DNA of 64,000 nt from Rheum nobile (Eukaryota; Streptophyta; Magnoliopsida; Caryophyllales; Polygonaceae): positions 2,294,001 through 2,358,000 of the forward strand of contig WOAB01000098.1 in assembly GCA_027886185.1 (NCBI GenBank), written 5' to 3'. This document shows, in pieces, positions 46,061 to 57,874 of the stretch (its first letter is position 1; each line of letters opens with the position of its first letter). The notes under the pieces were generated by a model. It did not search any database and was not told the DNA's origin. It saw only the letters and a program-made list of their open reading frames with translations. The translations under genes and the position numbers were made by a program.

Positions 46061-47395
46061 TGATAAGTGTTGTCTAGGCGCCTAAACAAAATAATCATAA
46101 ACAAACCTAAACAAGTAACAAAGGCAAGCAAGGGTCGAATCCCACAGGGAGGAAGTAATCTTTCTAAGTGCACAATTGTATGTCAAAGGTAACAAGGGGG
46201 GTTTGGTTGATTTGTTTGCAAAGTAAATAACAAAGTAAAGTAAAACAAAGCAAAGATGTAATCAATTTGGGAAAAGTACTTAGCCAGACAAATATCCACC
46301 ATTCATGAGATTGGTTGATCCTAGATTCTCTCTAATTCCTTCCTATGAATGTTCCTATTCCTTTTCATAAGTTATAAACAGGACAAACAGACCCTGAGAA
46401 TACTAACTATTAAACAACTATGAAAACCTTACGCGTCAATTCAATAGCAGCAATGAGCATAGGAATTTAGATAGATACATGCAAGAGTAGCAAACAGTCA
46501 TACTATTGCATTGCAATTAATTCTCCCTACAATAAACTAGTCCCAAACAGTTCTTAGAGTATTGCAGTTGCTACACATGAATTAGGTAACTCAAACAGTA
46601 ATTACCAAACCCTAGCAATAGACAATTACTAATAACAACTAGTTGCGTCCAACAAGTGAAATCAATAATAATCAATGGGATGAAGAACAAGAGAATCAAT
46701 ACATTCAAAGGAAAAGAAATAGAATTAGAATCTCACAACCATTATTCAAACGAAGACTTCAATTGTCGGACTAAGCAAAAGTGCTTAGTTCTTCATACTT
46801 CAAAGGGAAAACAATACTTCAAAGGGAAAACTTCTGAATGCTAAAACGTGATGATCTAGATGATGAATGGAGGCTATTGGAACTAGGTTTAAATAATCTA
46901 AAACCTAAAACCAAAGATCACAAACATAATCTAAAAGGAAACAAAATAACCTAAACGAAATAAAGAAATAAAATAAATAAGAAATAAAATAAAATAGAAA
47001 ACTTTGGACGAAAACCACTCGGGGCCTCTACCGTGCCATTCCACAATCGCGGAAAGAAATCCGCGGTCGCGGAAAATAGCTTGTTGCTCCCGACTTGTGC
47101 TTCGCTGGGGGATTTTCCGCGGGCGCGGAATAAATTCTGCGGTCGCGGAAAATTAGACTCGTGCGGGTCTATGTTTCTGTAGACCCAGTTGGGTCTATTC
47201 TTCGTCGTGGCTCGTGGTCTTCTTCCGTGGTCTCCTCTCCATCTTCAATATGTCTTCGTTTAGCTTCTCCAAACCACTAAATTCACACTTCTTCTCCTCA
47301 ACCACATACTCCACAATAACTCTCTAAACACCTCCAAATGGTACCTAAACTCCGATAGCAACTCCTAGTTAAACCCTACAAAGTAGCGCTGATCA
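46061..47395. repeat. Solo-LTR-like unit with TGATAAG...GCTGATCA ends
   Basis: TGATAAGTGTTG at the left and GTAGCGCTGATCA at the right resemble LTR ends of a common plant family that carries GGGTCGAATCCCACAGGGA, present here near 46132. Flanks are ATGAC and TTGAC (four of five matching). No internal domain is attached. Repeated palindromic words such as TTCCGCGGGCGCGGAA lie at 47050-47150. Confidence 0.55.
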
Positions 47396-47461
47396 TTGAC
47401 CATGTGTTACTCCACAAGGAAAATCTTGATTATGACTTGTGCACTTCTCAAGGTGGGAAGT

Positions 47462-47466
47462 ACTAG
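47462..47466. repeat. TSD ACTAG, left copy, of the pol-less element
   Basis: ACTAG precedes the LTR and recurs at 52823-52827, directly after the inverted LTR copy. This shows the inverted copy is part of the inserted unit. Confidence 0.88.
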
Positions 47467-48521
47467 TGATGTGATTCTGTCCCATCTTCAAGACATGGAC
47501 AAGCTCAACAAGGAGGAAGACATGGAGGACTAGCCAAGGAGCAAGGAAGAGAAGGACAAGCCCGTATGCATCACCCGAGCAAAGGCCAAGGAGCTCCAAC
47601 GATCACTTGATCAAGGCCTACTTTCTAATGGGCTTTTGGCAAGAAAGGAGGACGTCCCATCCACTCTCCTAATCACCAAATAAGAGGCCTCAAACCAGCA
47701 CAAAACCTAAGGAGGCCGGCCCTACAAAGAGCATTTAAGGCTCTAGTTACTAGCATTCCATATTTGCACTTTTATTCCTATTTTGGCACTTTAAATTCAG
47801 CCATTGAAACACTTTAATTTGCACTATTTTGTAACCTCAATAGGAGGCATTTATTTGCTTAAATGTTAGGCGTTTTTGAGCCTTAATAGGAGGCTTGAAG
47901 GCTGCCTTGGAAGGCAAGGAAGGCCGACTCACTAGCCTACTTGTAGCCTTCCCTTTGTATTGTTTTAGCAACTTGAATTTGATTAAGAAAAGCTCTCTTT
48001 GAGAATCATTTGAGTTCACCTCTTTTCCTGCATTGTGAGTCATATCAATCCAGAGAAAAGCCTTCGAGTTTGCCTTGGTGAGTCACATCCAAGCACAAGC
48101 TCTAGTTCATCCAACGTTGGTGAGTTATATCCAACTTTGAGTGTTCATATCTCCACCTTCCACCGCCGCCGCTTCCACCCCTCAAACTACACTTCATAAG
48201 GCACCCAACCACCACCAAGCGCCACCTCCATCGCTTCCACGCCTCCCTCAAACCAAAGCCCTAATTCACCTTCCATCGCTAGGGTTTCCACCAAAACCAC
48301 CACTCTTCCATCCTCCATAAGTCAAAGCTCGCATCAGCGCCACCAGGCCCCTTTTTCACCACCATTCCTAACATCCTCCACCACCATTGGAGACCAAGTC
48401 TGCCGCAAGATGCCTCCAACGCCGCCCTACAGCCCGCTCCCAAAGACGCCTCCCCGGATTGCCGAAGGTTGACGACCGGCCAAGCTCTTGCACCGAAGCT
48501 CATCCAAGTCGATCCTTGTCA
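47467..48521 (+). repeat. 5' LTR (1055 bp) of the pol-less element
   Basis: It starts TGATGTGATTC and ends CTTGTCA. It is exactly as long as the 3' LTR and differs by a handful of substitutions. The LTR-coded peptide (CITRAKAKELQR) resembles the pol tail of gypsy elements. Confidence 0.9.
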
Positions 48522-48523
48522 AG

Positions 48524-48536
48524 TGGTATCAGAGCC
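48524..48536 (+). other. Primer-binding site, tRNA-iMet type
   Basis: TGGTATCAGAGCC, two bases after the LTR end. Confidence 0.9.
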
Positions 48537-49545
48537 ATGAAAGGTTTGGCCATCAAATCTGTCTTTCTTTAGTGCAATTTGTTCATTAGAAGTGCAAGCT
48601 TAGGTTGTCTAGACTTTAACTTCCGAATTTGGCCTTGTTTTGTGCATTTCTCCATTGTTGTCTCGATCTTTTGCTTGCTTCGACTTCTGAACTTTATGAG
48701 GTTGAAGGAGACCGTTGACATGCTCAAAATCCAGTTACAAAACACAAAAAAAACATAACTCAAATCAGCCATCATTTGCTAGTTCATTACTTTCCTTATT
48801 TGGCTTTATTACCATAATTGCTAGCATTCAATATCTCCTCTTTGCAGCCAATCCTTAGCCACGAATTTTACCTTGACTTTGGTGTATATTCTTGCTTACT
48901 AAGTTGCTGCATAAATCAAGCTTTGGACTTAGGTTAAGGGAATTTCACTTTTACATTTCTTGTGGCTAAGACAACACCGAAATTGTGCAAAAAAGAAGAT
49001 TGTTGGTGTGATTGTTCTCGAAATTTTGTGAGACTTTGATTGTTAATTCAGTATTGTAATAAGCTTCAAAACTTGTAGCTTTGCTCAATCAAAAAAAAAA
49101 GAAAAAAAGAAAAAAAGAAAGAAAGAAAAGTGCTCAAGAAAAACCCGGTCTAAATAGGAGAGACCATAGAAAAAGTGAGCCCTTGAAGAGCAAATTTTTT
49201 ATGGTTGCTTGGGTGTGATAGAAAAAGTGAGCCCTTGAAGAGAAAATTTTTGTTTTGTTTTCTTTCTTTGTTTTACGTGAGGTGTTGAATTGTTTGTGGT
49301 TGCTTGGGTGTGATAGTGGTCGGTACCTTCCTCGCCTTTGCTTGTGGTTCCAACTTAGTAGTGAAAATATACACCAATTTTTACCCTACCCACAAACCTA
49401 GCTCGTAACCTCACTTGAGCTTGCTATTTCTTGTGAACACTTTGTGCTTGATAAATTTAGATTGTGTGGGCCCTTGTGTGTACTCAAGGGACCATTTGCT
49501 TTGATTCTTTTGTGGTTGTGCTTTTAGTGCTTTTGCTAGGTTATC

Positions 49546-51026
49546 ATGGGAGATCACCCTAAGGAATCCGGTGGGGGCAAGTCCGCCTTAACCATCAATG
49601 AGCCCCCACCTTACAATCTGTGATGGATGCCCTAAGAGGGATAGAGAGCCGCCTTGATGGGGAAATAATGACAGCTCAACAAGAGTTCCAAGCTGACCTT
49701 AAACGCTTGGGAGCTAGAGTTGGGGCATTCGAGAATCGCCTAAGTAGTGTTACAAGGGTGGTTGAAGGCTTCCACTCCTCTCACATTGGAGGAGACTTGT
49801 CGTTTCCTTCACTTCCAGGAGCCAAGTCAGCTTTGATCTTCAGGGAATCTACAATGGATACCTCGCCTATTGACAATCGGGATTTAAGGAAGGATGCCAA
49901 AGAAAAGAAACTTGAGCCAACAAAATGTGAAGTAGAGCTTAAGGCAGAATTGCAACCCCCTATTATCTATGAAGAGGAGTTGAGGCTACAACAAAGGGAC
50001 GAGGAAGTGGTGCAACCATCTCCTTCTTCCACAAGAAACAAGTATTGTCGGACCGTAATGCGTAGCTCCATAAATTCTTTGGCTTCTCCATGGATGGATG
50101 CAACACATATGGTCCCTTCGTGCTTTCCATTTTTACTCCAAGAAGAGGTCAATGCCATGGATGTTGGGCATTCCGAGATGCCAACTTTTGACCATGAAGA
50201 GAAAGACATCCCAATGAAGCCTAATCTCAGGGGAGTAACACTTGTTCCTACTTTGTCAATTCCTTTATCCTTGATTGAAAATGAGCATATAGAAAAGGGT
50301 AGAGGATTGCATGTGCTGACATTCGTTCTTGCATGTAGAAGTCGAACTAGATACTCGTGTATGCACTATAGTTCTCTTGGCCAAATCATGACTTGTTAGA
50401 TGCCTTTAGTTCTTGATAATCATGTGTACAAATCCTTGCCTTTGTGCCATCCAGCTACTTCAAGTATAACTAGGCATTTATGTGTGCATCATTGTTCTCA
50501 TTCACAATTCTTGTTGCATGAGAAAAATTTTGTACTATGCTTTGCATTTGTTGTCAAGTATGTCATATGCATTTCGTGTTCTATACTTAAGCATATCTTT
50601 AGGCTGAAATTGGGCAACACTTGTACATGGAAATTCCTCCATGGGCATTCACTAGATCTAAAGATGTGTACACACACATGTCCTTCATTCTCTAAGAACT
50701 TCTTGGTCCCTCACTTCCTTGTTTTTCTTTGTGCAGTTTTGTGTGCTCTAAACCTATTTCTTGAAGTGCACTCAGATTCGAGGACGAATCCTTTTGAAGG
50801 AGGGGAGGATGATGTGATTCTGTCCCATCTTCAAGACATGGACAAGCTCAACAAGGAGGAAGGCATGGAGGACCAGCCAAGGAGCAAGGAAGAGAAGGAC
50901 AAGCCCGTATGCATCACCCGAGCAAAGGCCAAAGAGCTCCAACGATTACTTGATCAAGGCCTACTTTCTAATGGGCTTTTGGCAAGAAAGAAGGACGGCC
51001 CATCCACTCTCCTAATCACCAAATAA
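49546..51026 (+). pseudogene. Broken ORF: gag-like coiled coil plus the conserved uncharacterised region
   Basis: ATG at 49546 gives MGDHPKESGGGKSALTINEP. A one-base shift near 49617 moves to the frame of MDALRGIESRLDGEI, a helical stretch of coiled-coil type (to about 49800). From about 49915 the frame aligns with the outer element's ORF: EPTKC..ELKAEL, LLQEEV, SCMHYSSLGQIM, LCVHHCSHSQFLLHEK, YVICISCSILKHIFRLKLG, then HSDSRTNPFEGGEDDV at the polypurine tract. One TAG (50397-50399) stands where the other element has Trp; the frame continues after it. There is no zinc knuckle here. The tail is LTR-coded. Function unknown. Confidence 0.7.
50796..50809 (+). other. Polypurine tract
   Basis: GAAGGAGGGGAGGA directly before the 3' LTR. 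It is identical to the tract of the outer element at 5668-5681. Confidence 0.9.
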
Positions 51027-51864
51027 GAGGCCTCAAACCAGCACAAAACCTAAGGAGGCCGGCCCTACAAAGAGCATTTAAGGCTCTAGTTACTAGCATT
51101 CCATATTTGCACTTTTATTCCTATTTTGGCACTTTAAATTCAGCCATTGAAACAATTTAATTTGCACCATTTTGTAACCTCAATAGGAGGCATTTATTTG
51201 CTTAAATGTTAGGCGTTTTCGAGCCTTAATAGGAGGCTTGAAGGCTGCCTTGGAAGGCAAGGAAGGCCGACTCACTAGCCTACTTGTAGCCTTCCCTTTG
51301 TATTGTTTTAGCAACTTGAATTTGATTAAGAAAAGCTCTCTTTGAGAATCATTTGAGTTCACCTCTTTTCCTGCATTGTGAGTCATATCAATCGAGAGAA
51401 AAGCCTTCGAGTTTGCCTTGGTGAGTCACATCCAAGCACAAGCTCTAGTTCATCCAACGTTGGTGAGTTATATCCAACTTTGAGTGTTCATATCTCCACC
51501 TTCCACCGCCGCCGCTTCCACCCCTCAAACTACACTTCATAAGGCACCCAACCACCACCAAGCGCCACCTCCATCGCTTCCACGCCTCCCTCAAACCGAA
51601 GCCCTAATTCACCTTCCATCGCTAGGGTTTCCACCAAAACCACCACTCTTCCATCCTCCATAAGTCAAAGCTCGCATTAGCGCCACCAGGCCCCTTTTGC
51701 ACCACCATTCCTAACATCCTCCACCACCATTGGAGACCAAGTCCGCCGCAAGCCCCCTCCAACGCCGCCCTACAGCCCGCTCCCAAAGACGCCTCCCCGG
51801 ATTGCCGAAGGTTGACGACCGGCCAAGCTCTTGCACCGAAGCTCATCCAAGTCGATCCTTTTCA
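50810..51864 (+). repeat. 3' LTR (1055 bp), direct copy
   Basis: Same length as the 5' LTR. It ends TTTTCA at 51864 but is followed by an inverted LTR, not by the TSD. Confidence 0.9.
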
Positions 51865-52822
51865 AGGCGTTGGAGGCGGCTTGCGGCGGCCTTGGTCTCC
51901 AATGGTGGTGGAGGATGTTAGGAATGGTGGTGCAAAAGGGGCCTGGTGGCGCCGATGCGAGCCTTGACTTATGGAGGATGGAAGAGTGGTGGTTTTGGTG
52001 GAAACCCTAGCGATGGAAGGTGAATTAGGGCTTCGGTTTGAGGGAGGTGTGGAAGCGATGGAGGTGGTGCTTGGTGGTGGTTGGGTGCCTTATGAAGTGT
52101 AGTTTGAGGGGTGGAAGCGGCGGCAGTGGAAGGTGGAGATATGAACACTCAAAGTTGGATATAACTCACCAACGTTGGATGAACTAGAGCTTGTGCTTGG
52201 ATGTGACTCACCAAGGCAAACTCGAAGGCTTTTCTCTGGATTGATATGACTCACAATGCAGGAAAAGAGGTGAACTCAAATGATTCTCAAAGAGAGCTTT
52301 TCTTAATCAAATTCAAGTTGCTAAAACAATACAAAGGGAAGGCTACAAGTAGGCTAGTGAGTCGGCCTTCCTTGCCTTCCAAGGCAGCCTTCAAGCCTCC
52401 TATTAAGGCTCGAAAACACCTAACATTTAAGCAAATAAATGCCTCCTATTGAGGTTACAAAATGGTGCAAATTAAAGTGTTTCAATGGCTGAATTTAAAG
52501 TGCCAAAATAGGAATAAAAGTGCAAATATGGAATGCTAGTAACTAGAGCCTTAAATGCTCTTTGTAGGGCCGGCCTCCTTAGGTTTTGTGCTGGTTTGAG
52601 GCCTCTTATTTGGTGATTAGGAGAGTGGATGGGCCGTCCTCCTTGCTTGCCAAAAGCCCATTAGAAAGTAGGCCTTGATCAAGTGATCGTTGGAGCTCCT
52701 TGGCCTTTGCTCGGGTGATGCATACGGGCTTGTCCTTCTCTTACTTGCTCCTTGGCTGGTCCTCCATGCCTTCCTCCTTGTTGAGCTTGTCCATGTCTTG
52801 AAGATGGGACAAAATCACATCA
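51865..52822 (-). repeat. Inverted partial LTR copy fused to the 3' LTR
   Basis: The complement of LTR positions 1 to about 957; the last ~97 bp of the LTR are missing at the junction. It ends with AATCACATCA, the complement of the LTR start, and then ACTAG. Mismatches to the direct copy are few. Confidence 0.9.
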
Positions 52823-53859
52823 ACTAGGATTTGGAATTATTTCCAATCCCTAGGATTATAAAATATGACGTATTTCTCGGAAAAGAATTAGGCACATGAC
52901 ATGTATATGTCAGGTTGTGTCTATATGAGTAATGATGTGTTCCAATAGCACGCATGTTCTTAAATGGATTTTCCATGATTTCTTACTCTAAGAGAAAAGT
53001 GACGATAATGGGTGAAGCCATATTTTGGCTTGTTATTTATGAGTATTTTCTATAATGATGGAATGTACTTGACCCATGCGAACTTTGGTATAAAGGGTGA
53101 CCTAGTCTAAATTGTTTTAGACGTATGGTGATCATTAATTTACCGTAACCCAAAAGAACCATTTTGGATGGTAAAGGTAAGGTTTTCATCTCATGAGATG
53201 CAATGATTGATGACACCTTGATAAAATGCCTAAACCAAAGGGGCTTGGTTCTAATGTGAAATTGGATCAAGTTGAATTGTATTGGGTTAGCCATCCATGT
53301 GAGATAGTCACTAAGCTCCGTAAGGAGGGAAAGGAGAAGGAAAGTAATGTCATGTGATTCCGGTTTCCATATGAATATGGTTAAAAGGATTAAATGAATG
53401 ACATGAGTCATGTAAGTGGATCTCCCACCGAGATTGTTAGCCTTTAGGCTATTAAGGTATCTTCAAGAAAGAAGATGAAGGTTGCTAAGTTTACTGACTA
53501 GAGCAAAGTTCCTTAAGATATTGGGGACTAAGAGAAAATATTGGATCAATCAAGTTTGATATCCATGGTTCGGTTGCTCGGGTCTCCTTAGAGGAGAAAG
53601 GATTGATGAGTCAACTGTGAGGCTCTTTTGTCGGAAATTAAGAAAGAGGAAAGTGCAAATTAATCAAGTGTTGCACGAGTTAACATAATTCCCATGTCTA
53701 TGAAATTGTCTAGTGGGTTTAAGTTGAAACAAAAGGTAAAGTATGTTTATGAAAAAAGCTTGATGATTCCGGTTATGGCATCATCTTATACATTGTCTTC
53801 TGACATGTTGGTGTTGGATAAAACATATATTTATTAATTAAGACATACTTGTCATGGAG

Positions 53860-54495
53860 GCTTCCATGAAGGACATGGAGGAGGTGCATGAGATCCTTGG
53901 TAGTAGGATCAAACGGGAGGAAAGGCATAGCGCTATATGAAATTCGATCTCCCATGAGCACACTCAAGGTTACAAGCTTAAACTTTATATCTATCAAGGG
54001 TGTAATGATATCTTAGCTTGGATATTCATGGTTTAATGAATATGTATGTTAGTGGTAGCTAATAAGTCAGGTTGATTAACCTGAAGAAAGACCATGGTTT
54101 ATGGCCTTTGGCATTGTCAGTTTCTCTCGAAATTAGGGAGACTTTTGAATGCTCATTGATTGCATCTTAAAGTTTGACAATGGAATCGGAATTCCTAATA
54201 TTAGTCAAAACCGGTAAAGAGGTGGAATGACTAAGGACTCGCAATATGAGATCTCGGTTATGTCTAACACAAGATCATCCTGTTTCATTGTTGGTGCACA
54301 ATAACTTTGGCTATTACTTAGCTAAGTGAACAATGGGGGGAACACCTTTTTGGTGTTGGAGGATTTGATCTACTCAAAAGTTGAGTTGTTGAAGTTTGTA
54401 CGTACTTCTAATGTTTGGTTGACCCGCTTGTTAAAAAGGGTTAGCTAGGGACTTGGTTCACAAGTCAGTTATAGGGATGGATTAAAGCCCATTTG
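53860..54495 (+). pseudogene. Copia pol remnant (RT and RNase H ends)
   Basis: SMKDMEEVHEILGSRIKREE (near 53865-53925) matches the conserved Copia RT segment MKDMGEADVILGIKI, and VDPLVKR followed by LKPI (near 54418-54492) matches the Copia C-terminal block DPLTKGL...GMGLKPI. Many stops and frame changes separate them. Both are on the plus strand, as expected for the LTR pair at 41525 and 55028. Confidence 0.65.
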
Positions 54496-55012
54496 AAATC
54501 TTTAATGGTGGGATACCCAATTCCCCTCTAATACAACGTTAGAGGCTGAATTCAATGTGGAAAGTCCACACTTAGAGATTGGAGCACATGTTTATATATC
54601 ATCCCAAGTTTGTGCTCGGTCCTGCAAAGAAGGTTTAGGATGAAGTTTATCTTCTTAATAGATCTTTTGGAAAAATGCATTTGCAGGTGCATGATTAGAA
54701 AGAATCTACCTATCTGAGTGTGAAGTGATGCCACTTCAATAAGCTTGGGCTTTGTATGCACTCATGAATGGATAAGGACACATGGCTGTAATAGTGTCAA
54801 GTATAACACTTGGAGTAGTGTGAAGATTTGTGTGTGTGTTATCTTCAAGTATTCAAATGGGTTGAAGGGTTCAATCCATAGGACACCCTGATTCTTGAGT
54901 ATTTGGAATGTGTAATACACTAAGGTGGAAATTCAATCCTTAGGACATTTTCATTTATGCATGAGTCTGGTATGAAGACTTGTTTTAAAAGGTGTTAGTC
55001 AAAGATTATACT

Positions 55013-55027
55013 AAAATGGGGGAGGAA
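55013..55027 (+). other. Polypurine tract of the Copia element
   Basis: AAAATGGGGGAGGAA directly before the 3' LTR start TGTTGATGA. Confidence 0.8.
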
Positions 55028-55893
55028 TGTTGATGATTTTAGTAAATCGACGTTCGTTTTAGTATTATCGGGACTCTCACATTGCCAACTGGATATCGAG
55101 TCGTTAGAACGTGGGTTAGGAGTGTGTGGAGTGCACACCCATGTAAACGAACTTTGATTCCGGATTTATATTTTGGAGTGTAGAGTTTGGAGCATGTGAT
55201 CCGAAGAATTAATCGGGTTGGAAAAGTTATGTACGTGTTAATCAATATAACATAACATGGTAAAGCAGGGTATATAACCCGGACATGTCTTGTCCGTGTT
55301 AAATTCGCGCGCTGAAGAAAGCTGAGGTTTATAACCCGGGTGTGTTACAACCGGGTTATAAAACCTGTGTTGTAAATAACTGCTTCAGATATAGCCCGGG
55401 CGGAGAACATCCGGGTTATAAAGAGCTCTTGTGCGGTTGTGCAATTTTGAACGGTCTTAACTGTCTTCAAGGGTTTATTTCTTTTCTCCAAGATGTATGG
55501 AACATCTCATACTCTATATATAGGGTCTCATGGGTGTTGGCAAGGGTCTACGAATTTGATCAATCGATTCTAAGGAATCTAAGTCGAAAATACATAAACA
55601 CAAACATCTCCAATTGTTCGATCTTGATTCAAGGAGCCTAGAACAAGATAGGATTGGTTGTCTTATCCCCATGTCGATTTCGTGTAACCCTTTAGGCTTT
55701 TGGATCTCCTTGGAAGAGAGGTATGAGGGTTGAAATACGATATTCGGAAAGCGTATTAAACGCGATTCAATCTATTATCCAAGCCATTGATTTGATCGTT
55801 ATTCTCATATTCGTGGTGTTGTTTCAATCATTCCTTTGATGTTGAAGATGGCATCCGTTGTGGTTCATCATGAAGAGACACTCCTCTCCAACA
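55028..55893 (+). repeat. 3' LTR of the Copia element
   Basis: The partner of 41525-42386. TTTTA follows at 55894-55898. Confidence 0.9.
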
Positions 55894-55898
55894 TTTTA

Positions 55899-56498
55899 TA
55901 TGATGGTAAACGAGGGCGGGAATCCGCAATGGAGAATGGAGACCCGACATGGACGAGGAATATGTCGGTAAACGAGGACGTGGTGGGTATTCCCCGTCCC
56001 GTTTCCATCACTAATCATGGTTATTTACGAGCTAGTATTTGCCATTTTATGATAATTTTGAATTATGTCTATAGAGATTTTTGTCTTAATATTTATTTGA
56101 GAAAGGATTGTGTCTTGATAAAAATGTTTGAAGAACTAAACCAATTCCTATCAATATTTAATTATATTTTTTTGGTCAAAGAGGGGCGGCAATATGCAAT
56201 TATATTATAAATGGTTATTCAAATCTTGATCCGAACCCATGATTTTGGCGATTTTATGATCCAAGAATTGTGGAAGAAACATTGATTCAAAGCTGGGATG
56301 ATTAACAACACTTGAATGTATCTCTAGTGGATGCAATAACGCTTTTATCCCTTATGTTTTGGTAATTGCTAAACAACTCCAAATGCAAAGTCTGGATTAT
56401 AACTTCATATCTATATTGGTCATTACTCATTAGATACAAACTCAAAGCTAAAAGCACTAAATTCAAATGCCATATGTACTCCACTAAATTAATGAGGT
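55899..56498. other. No gene recognised
   Basis: A frame 55836-56210 spans the LTR end and flank and has no domain. The sequence TATGTCGGTAAACGAGGACG near 55963 is low in complexity but not coding that I can assign. Confidence 0.4.
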
Positions 56499-56507
56499 GT
56501 CTTAGAC

Positions 56508-57049
56508 AAGGTTCGACGCAAAATTTTTATTTAGTAGAGGTTAAAATCCTGAAGAGCTTATACCGTACATAAGCAATCCCAATTTCAAGCAATAAACTCT
56601 ATATTCGAACCTCAAATAAAATTTTGTTCAAAATTGTTGAAAAAATTACACTTTTTAAATTTTTTTTATCATTACTTGATATTTTCTATGTGTTGAAATT
56701 GATTATAAAATTTGCAAACCCATAAACCCTAAATTTTGAAAATTCTATCACAAACAAGGATAGATATATAGGAGATAGTGCATCTTTTATTGAAGAACTT
56801 GTGGGCGAATTGGGGTGAAGTTGTTTATTTAGTATTTTGTTCAGAATTATACATAACAAATCTTAAATAAAGTTTTTTTTAAATTTAAAATACATATATA
56901 GTTTTAAATATTTTTGAAAAAAGAATTGTAAGAAAAAGAATATAAAAAATATTTCAAAAAATTAGAAAAATTTAAAAAATATTATTTAATACTTTTATGT
57001 GTTTTTGAAAAATTCCAATGAGGGTTGGTCCCACATGGATCCGGCCATA
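56508..57049. mobile_element. Diverged third copy of the MULE-type MITE (542 bp)
   Basis: The left end AAGGTTCGACGCAAAATTTT and following GAGGTTAAAATCCTGAAGAG match the left part of copies 1 and 2, and the right end matches their right end weakly. TSD GTCTTAGAC/GTCTTAAAC (eight of nine) stands at 56499-56507 and 57050-57058. Confidence 0.65.
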
Positions 57050-57115
57050 GTCTTAAACGAATGCGGTATAATCATCGCAGTGATTATCTTATGAGAAGGA
57101 TTTGTAAATTATCCT

Positions 57116-57120
57116 AGTAG
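57116..57120. repeat. TSD AGTAG, left copy, of the GC-rich LTR element
   Basis: Recurs at 61832-61836, directly after the 3' LTR. Confidence 0.88.
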
Positions 57121-57858
57121 TGATGAGTGTCAACCACCCATCAATAAGGAGTCAAGGCCTTGACCACCAAGACTCCGGCGCATCAATTCCACGACACTCA
57201 AGCATTGACCATGCTTCGATACCAAGGTATTTATGCGCACGTCTATATCCAAGCCATTATGGCTTTTATCCCTTTTACCCTTTTGTTAGTTAATCACGCA
57301 TTTATATTTCTATTGTTGGGCGTTTAGCACTCATAGTTATTTATGCATTTCCTTTTATTAGTGGGCGTGTAGACCCATTTGCATATGGGCTCCTAGTCCA
57401 CCAAAACCCTAGAACTATATAAGCCACTCCTTGGCTTCCTTGTCATTTGGTTGAAGAATAGAGAGTTGGAAAATACCTTGGGTAGAGAAATCCTCCCCTA
57501 AGGTCTTCAATTAATTTCTATCAACCCAAACTTTCTCAAACACTCCTCTCTCTCAATCTCCCAATCTCTCACGATTCAACACTCAAATCTCCCAAGTTCA
57601 AATCAGTCCGTGTTCTTCTCAGCCAAGGAATCCCCAAGGGAGGGTTTCCTTGGACCTTTGTCGGCACCTAGTCTCCTCTCGGTCACCTCCGGCGCCCCAC
57701 GACAGTCCCTCGGTCCCTCTTGGTTTCCGACGGCCCAACACCCCTTTCAAGCACCATTGGAGGGTTTCCAAGCTTAGGAAGGAGAAGAAGACTTCCCTTG
57801 GTATAGATCTAGCCTCCAGAGAAGCAAAGCCTCACCTTTGGAGGGTTGATTCTCATCA
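57121..57858 (+). repeat. 5' LTR (738 bp)
   Basis: Near-identical to 61095-61831, with a small number of substitutions and one length difference. Confidence 0.92.
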
Positions 57859-57860
57859 AT

Positions 57861-57874
57861 TGGTATCAAGAGCC
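57861..57874 (+). other. Primer-binding site, variant iMet type
   Basis: TGGTATCAAGAGCC, which is the standard TGGTATCAGAGCC with one extra A, located two bases past the LTR end. Confidence 0.8.

Larger units (their letters stand above)
47467..52822 (+). mobile_element. Pol-less LTR element ending in an LTR fused to an inverted LTR
   Basis: The structure is LTR (47467-48521), iMet primer site, one long broken ORF, polypurine tract, LTR (50810-51864), then an inverted partial LTR (51865-52822). TSD ACTAG flanks the whole. Both outer ends are the same LTR end (TGATGTGATT). The internal ORF shares a conserved region with the outer element at 2014-16472, although the LTRs are unrelated. No RT or integrase is encoded. 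It inserted into the Copia element. Confidence 0.9.
41525..55893 (+). mobile_element. Decayed Copia retrotransposon with four nested insertions
   Basis: LTRs of 862 bp (41525-42386) and 866 bp (55028-55893) are nearly identical and start TGTTGATGA and end CCAACA. The TSD TTTTA is at 41520-41524 and 55894-55898. A polypurine tract precedes the 3' LTR. Copia pol remnants lie at about 53860-54495. Nested inside are a hAT derivative (42530-43761), a MITE (45106-45759), a solo-LTR-like unit (46061-47395) and a pol-less LTR element (47467-52822). The near-identical LTRs beside a badly decayed interior suggest either mobilisation as a non-autonomous unit or gene conversion of the LTRs. Confidence 0.85.
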
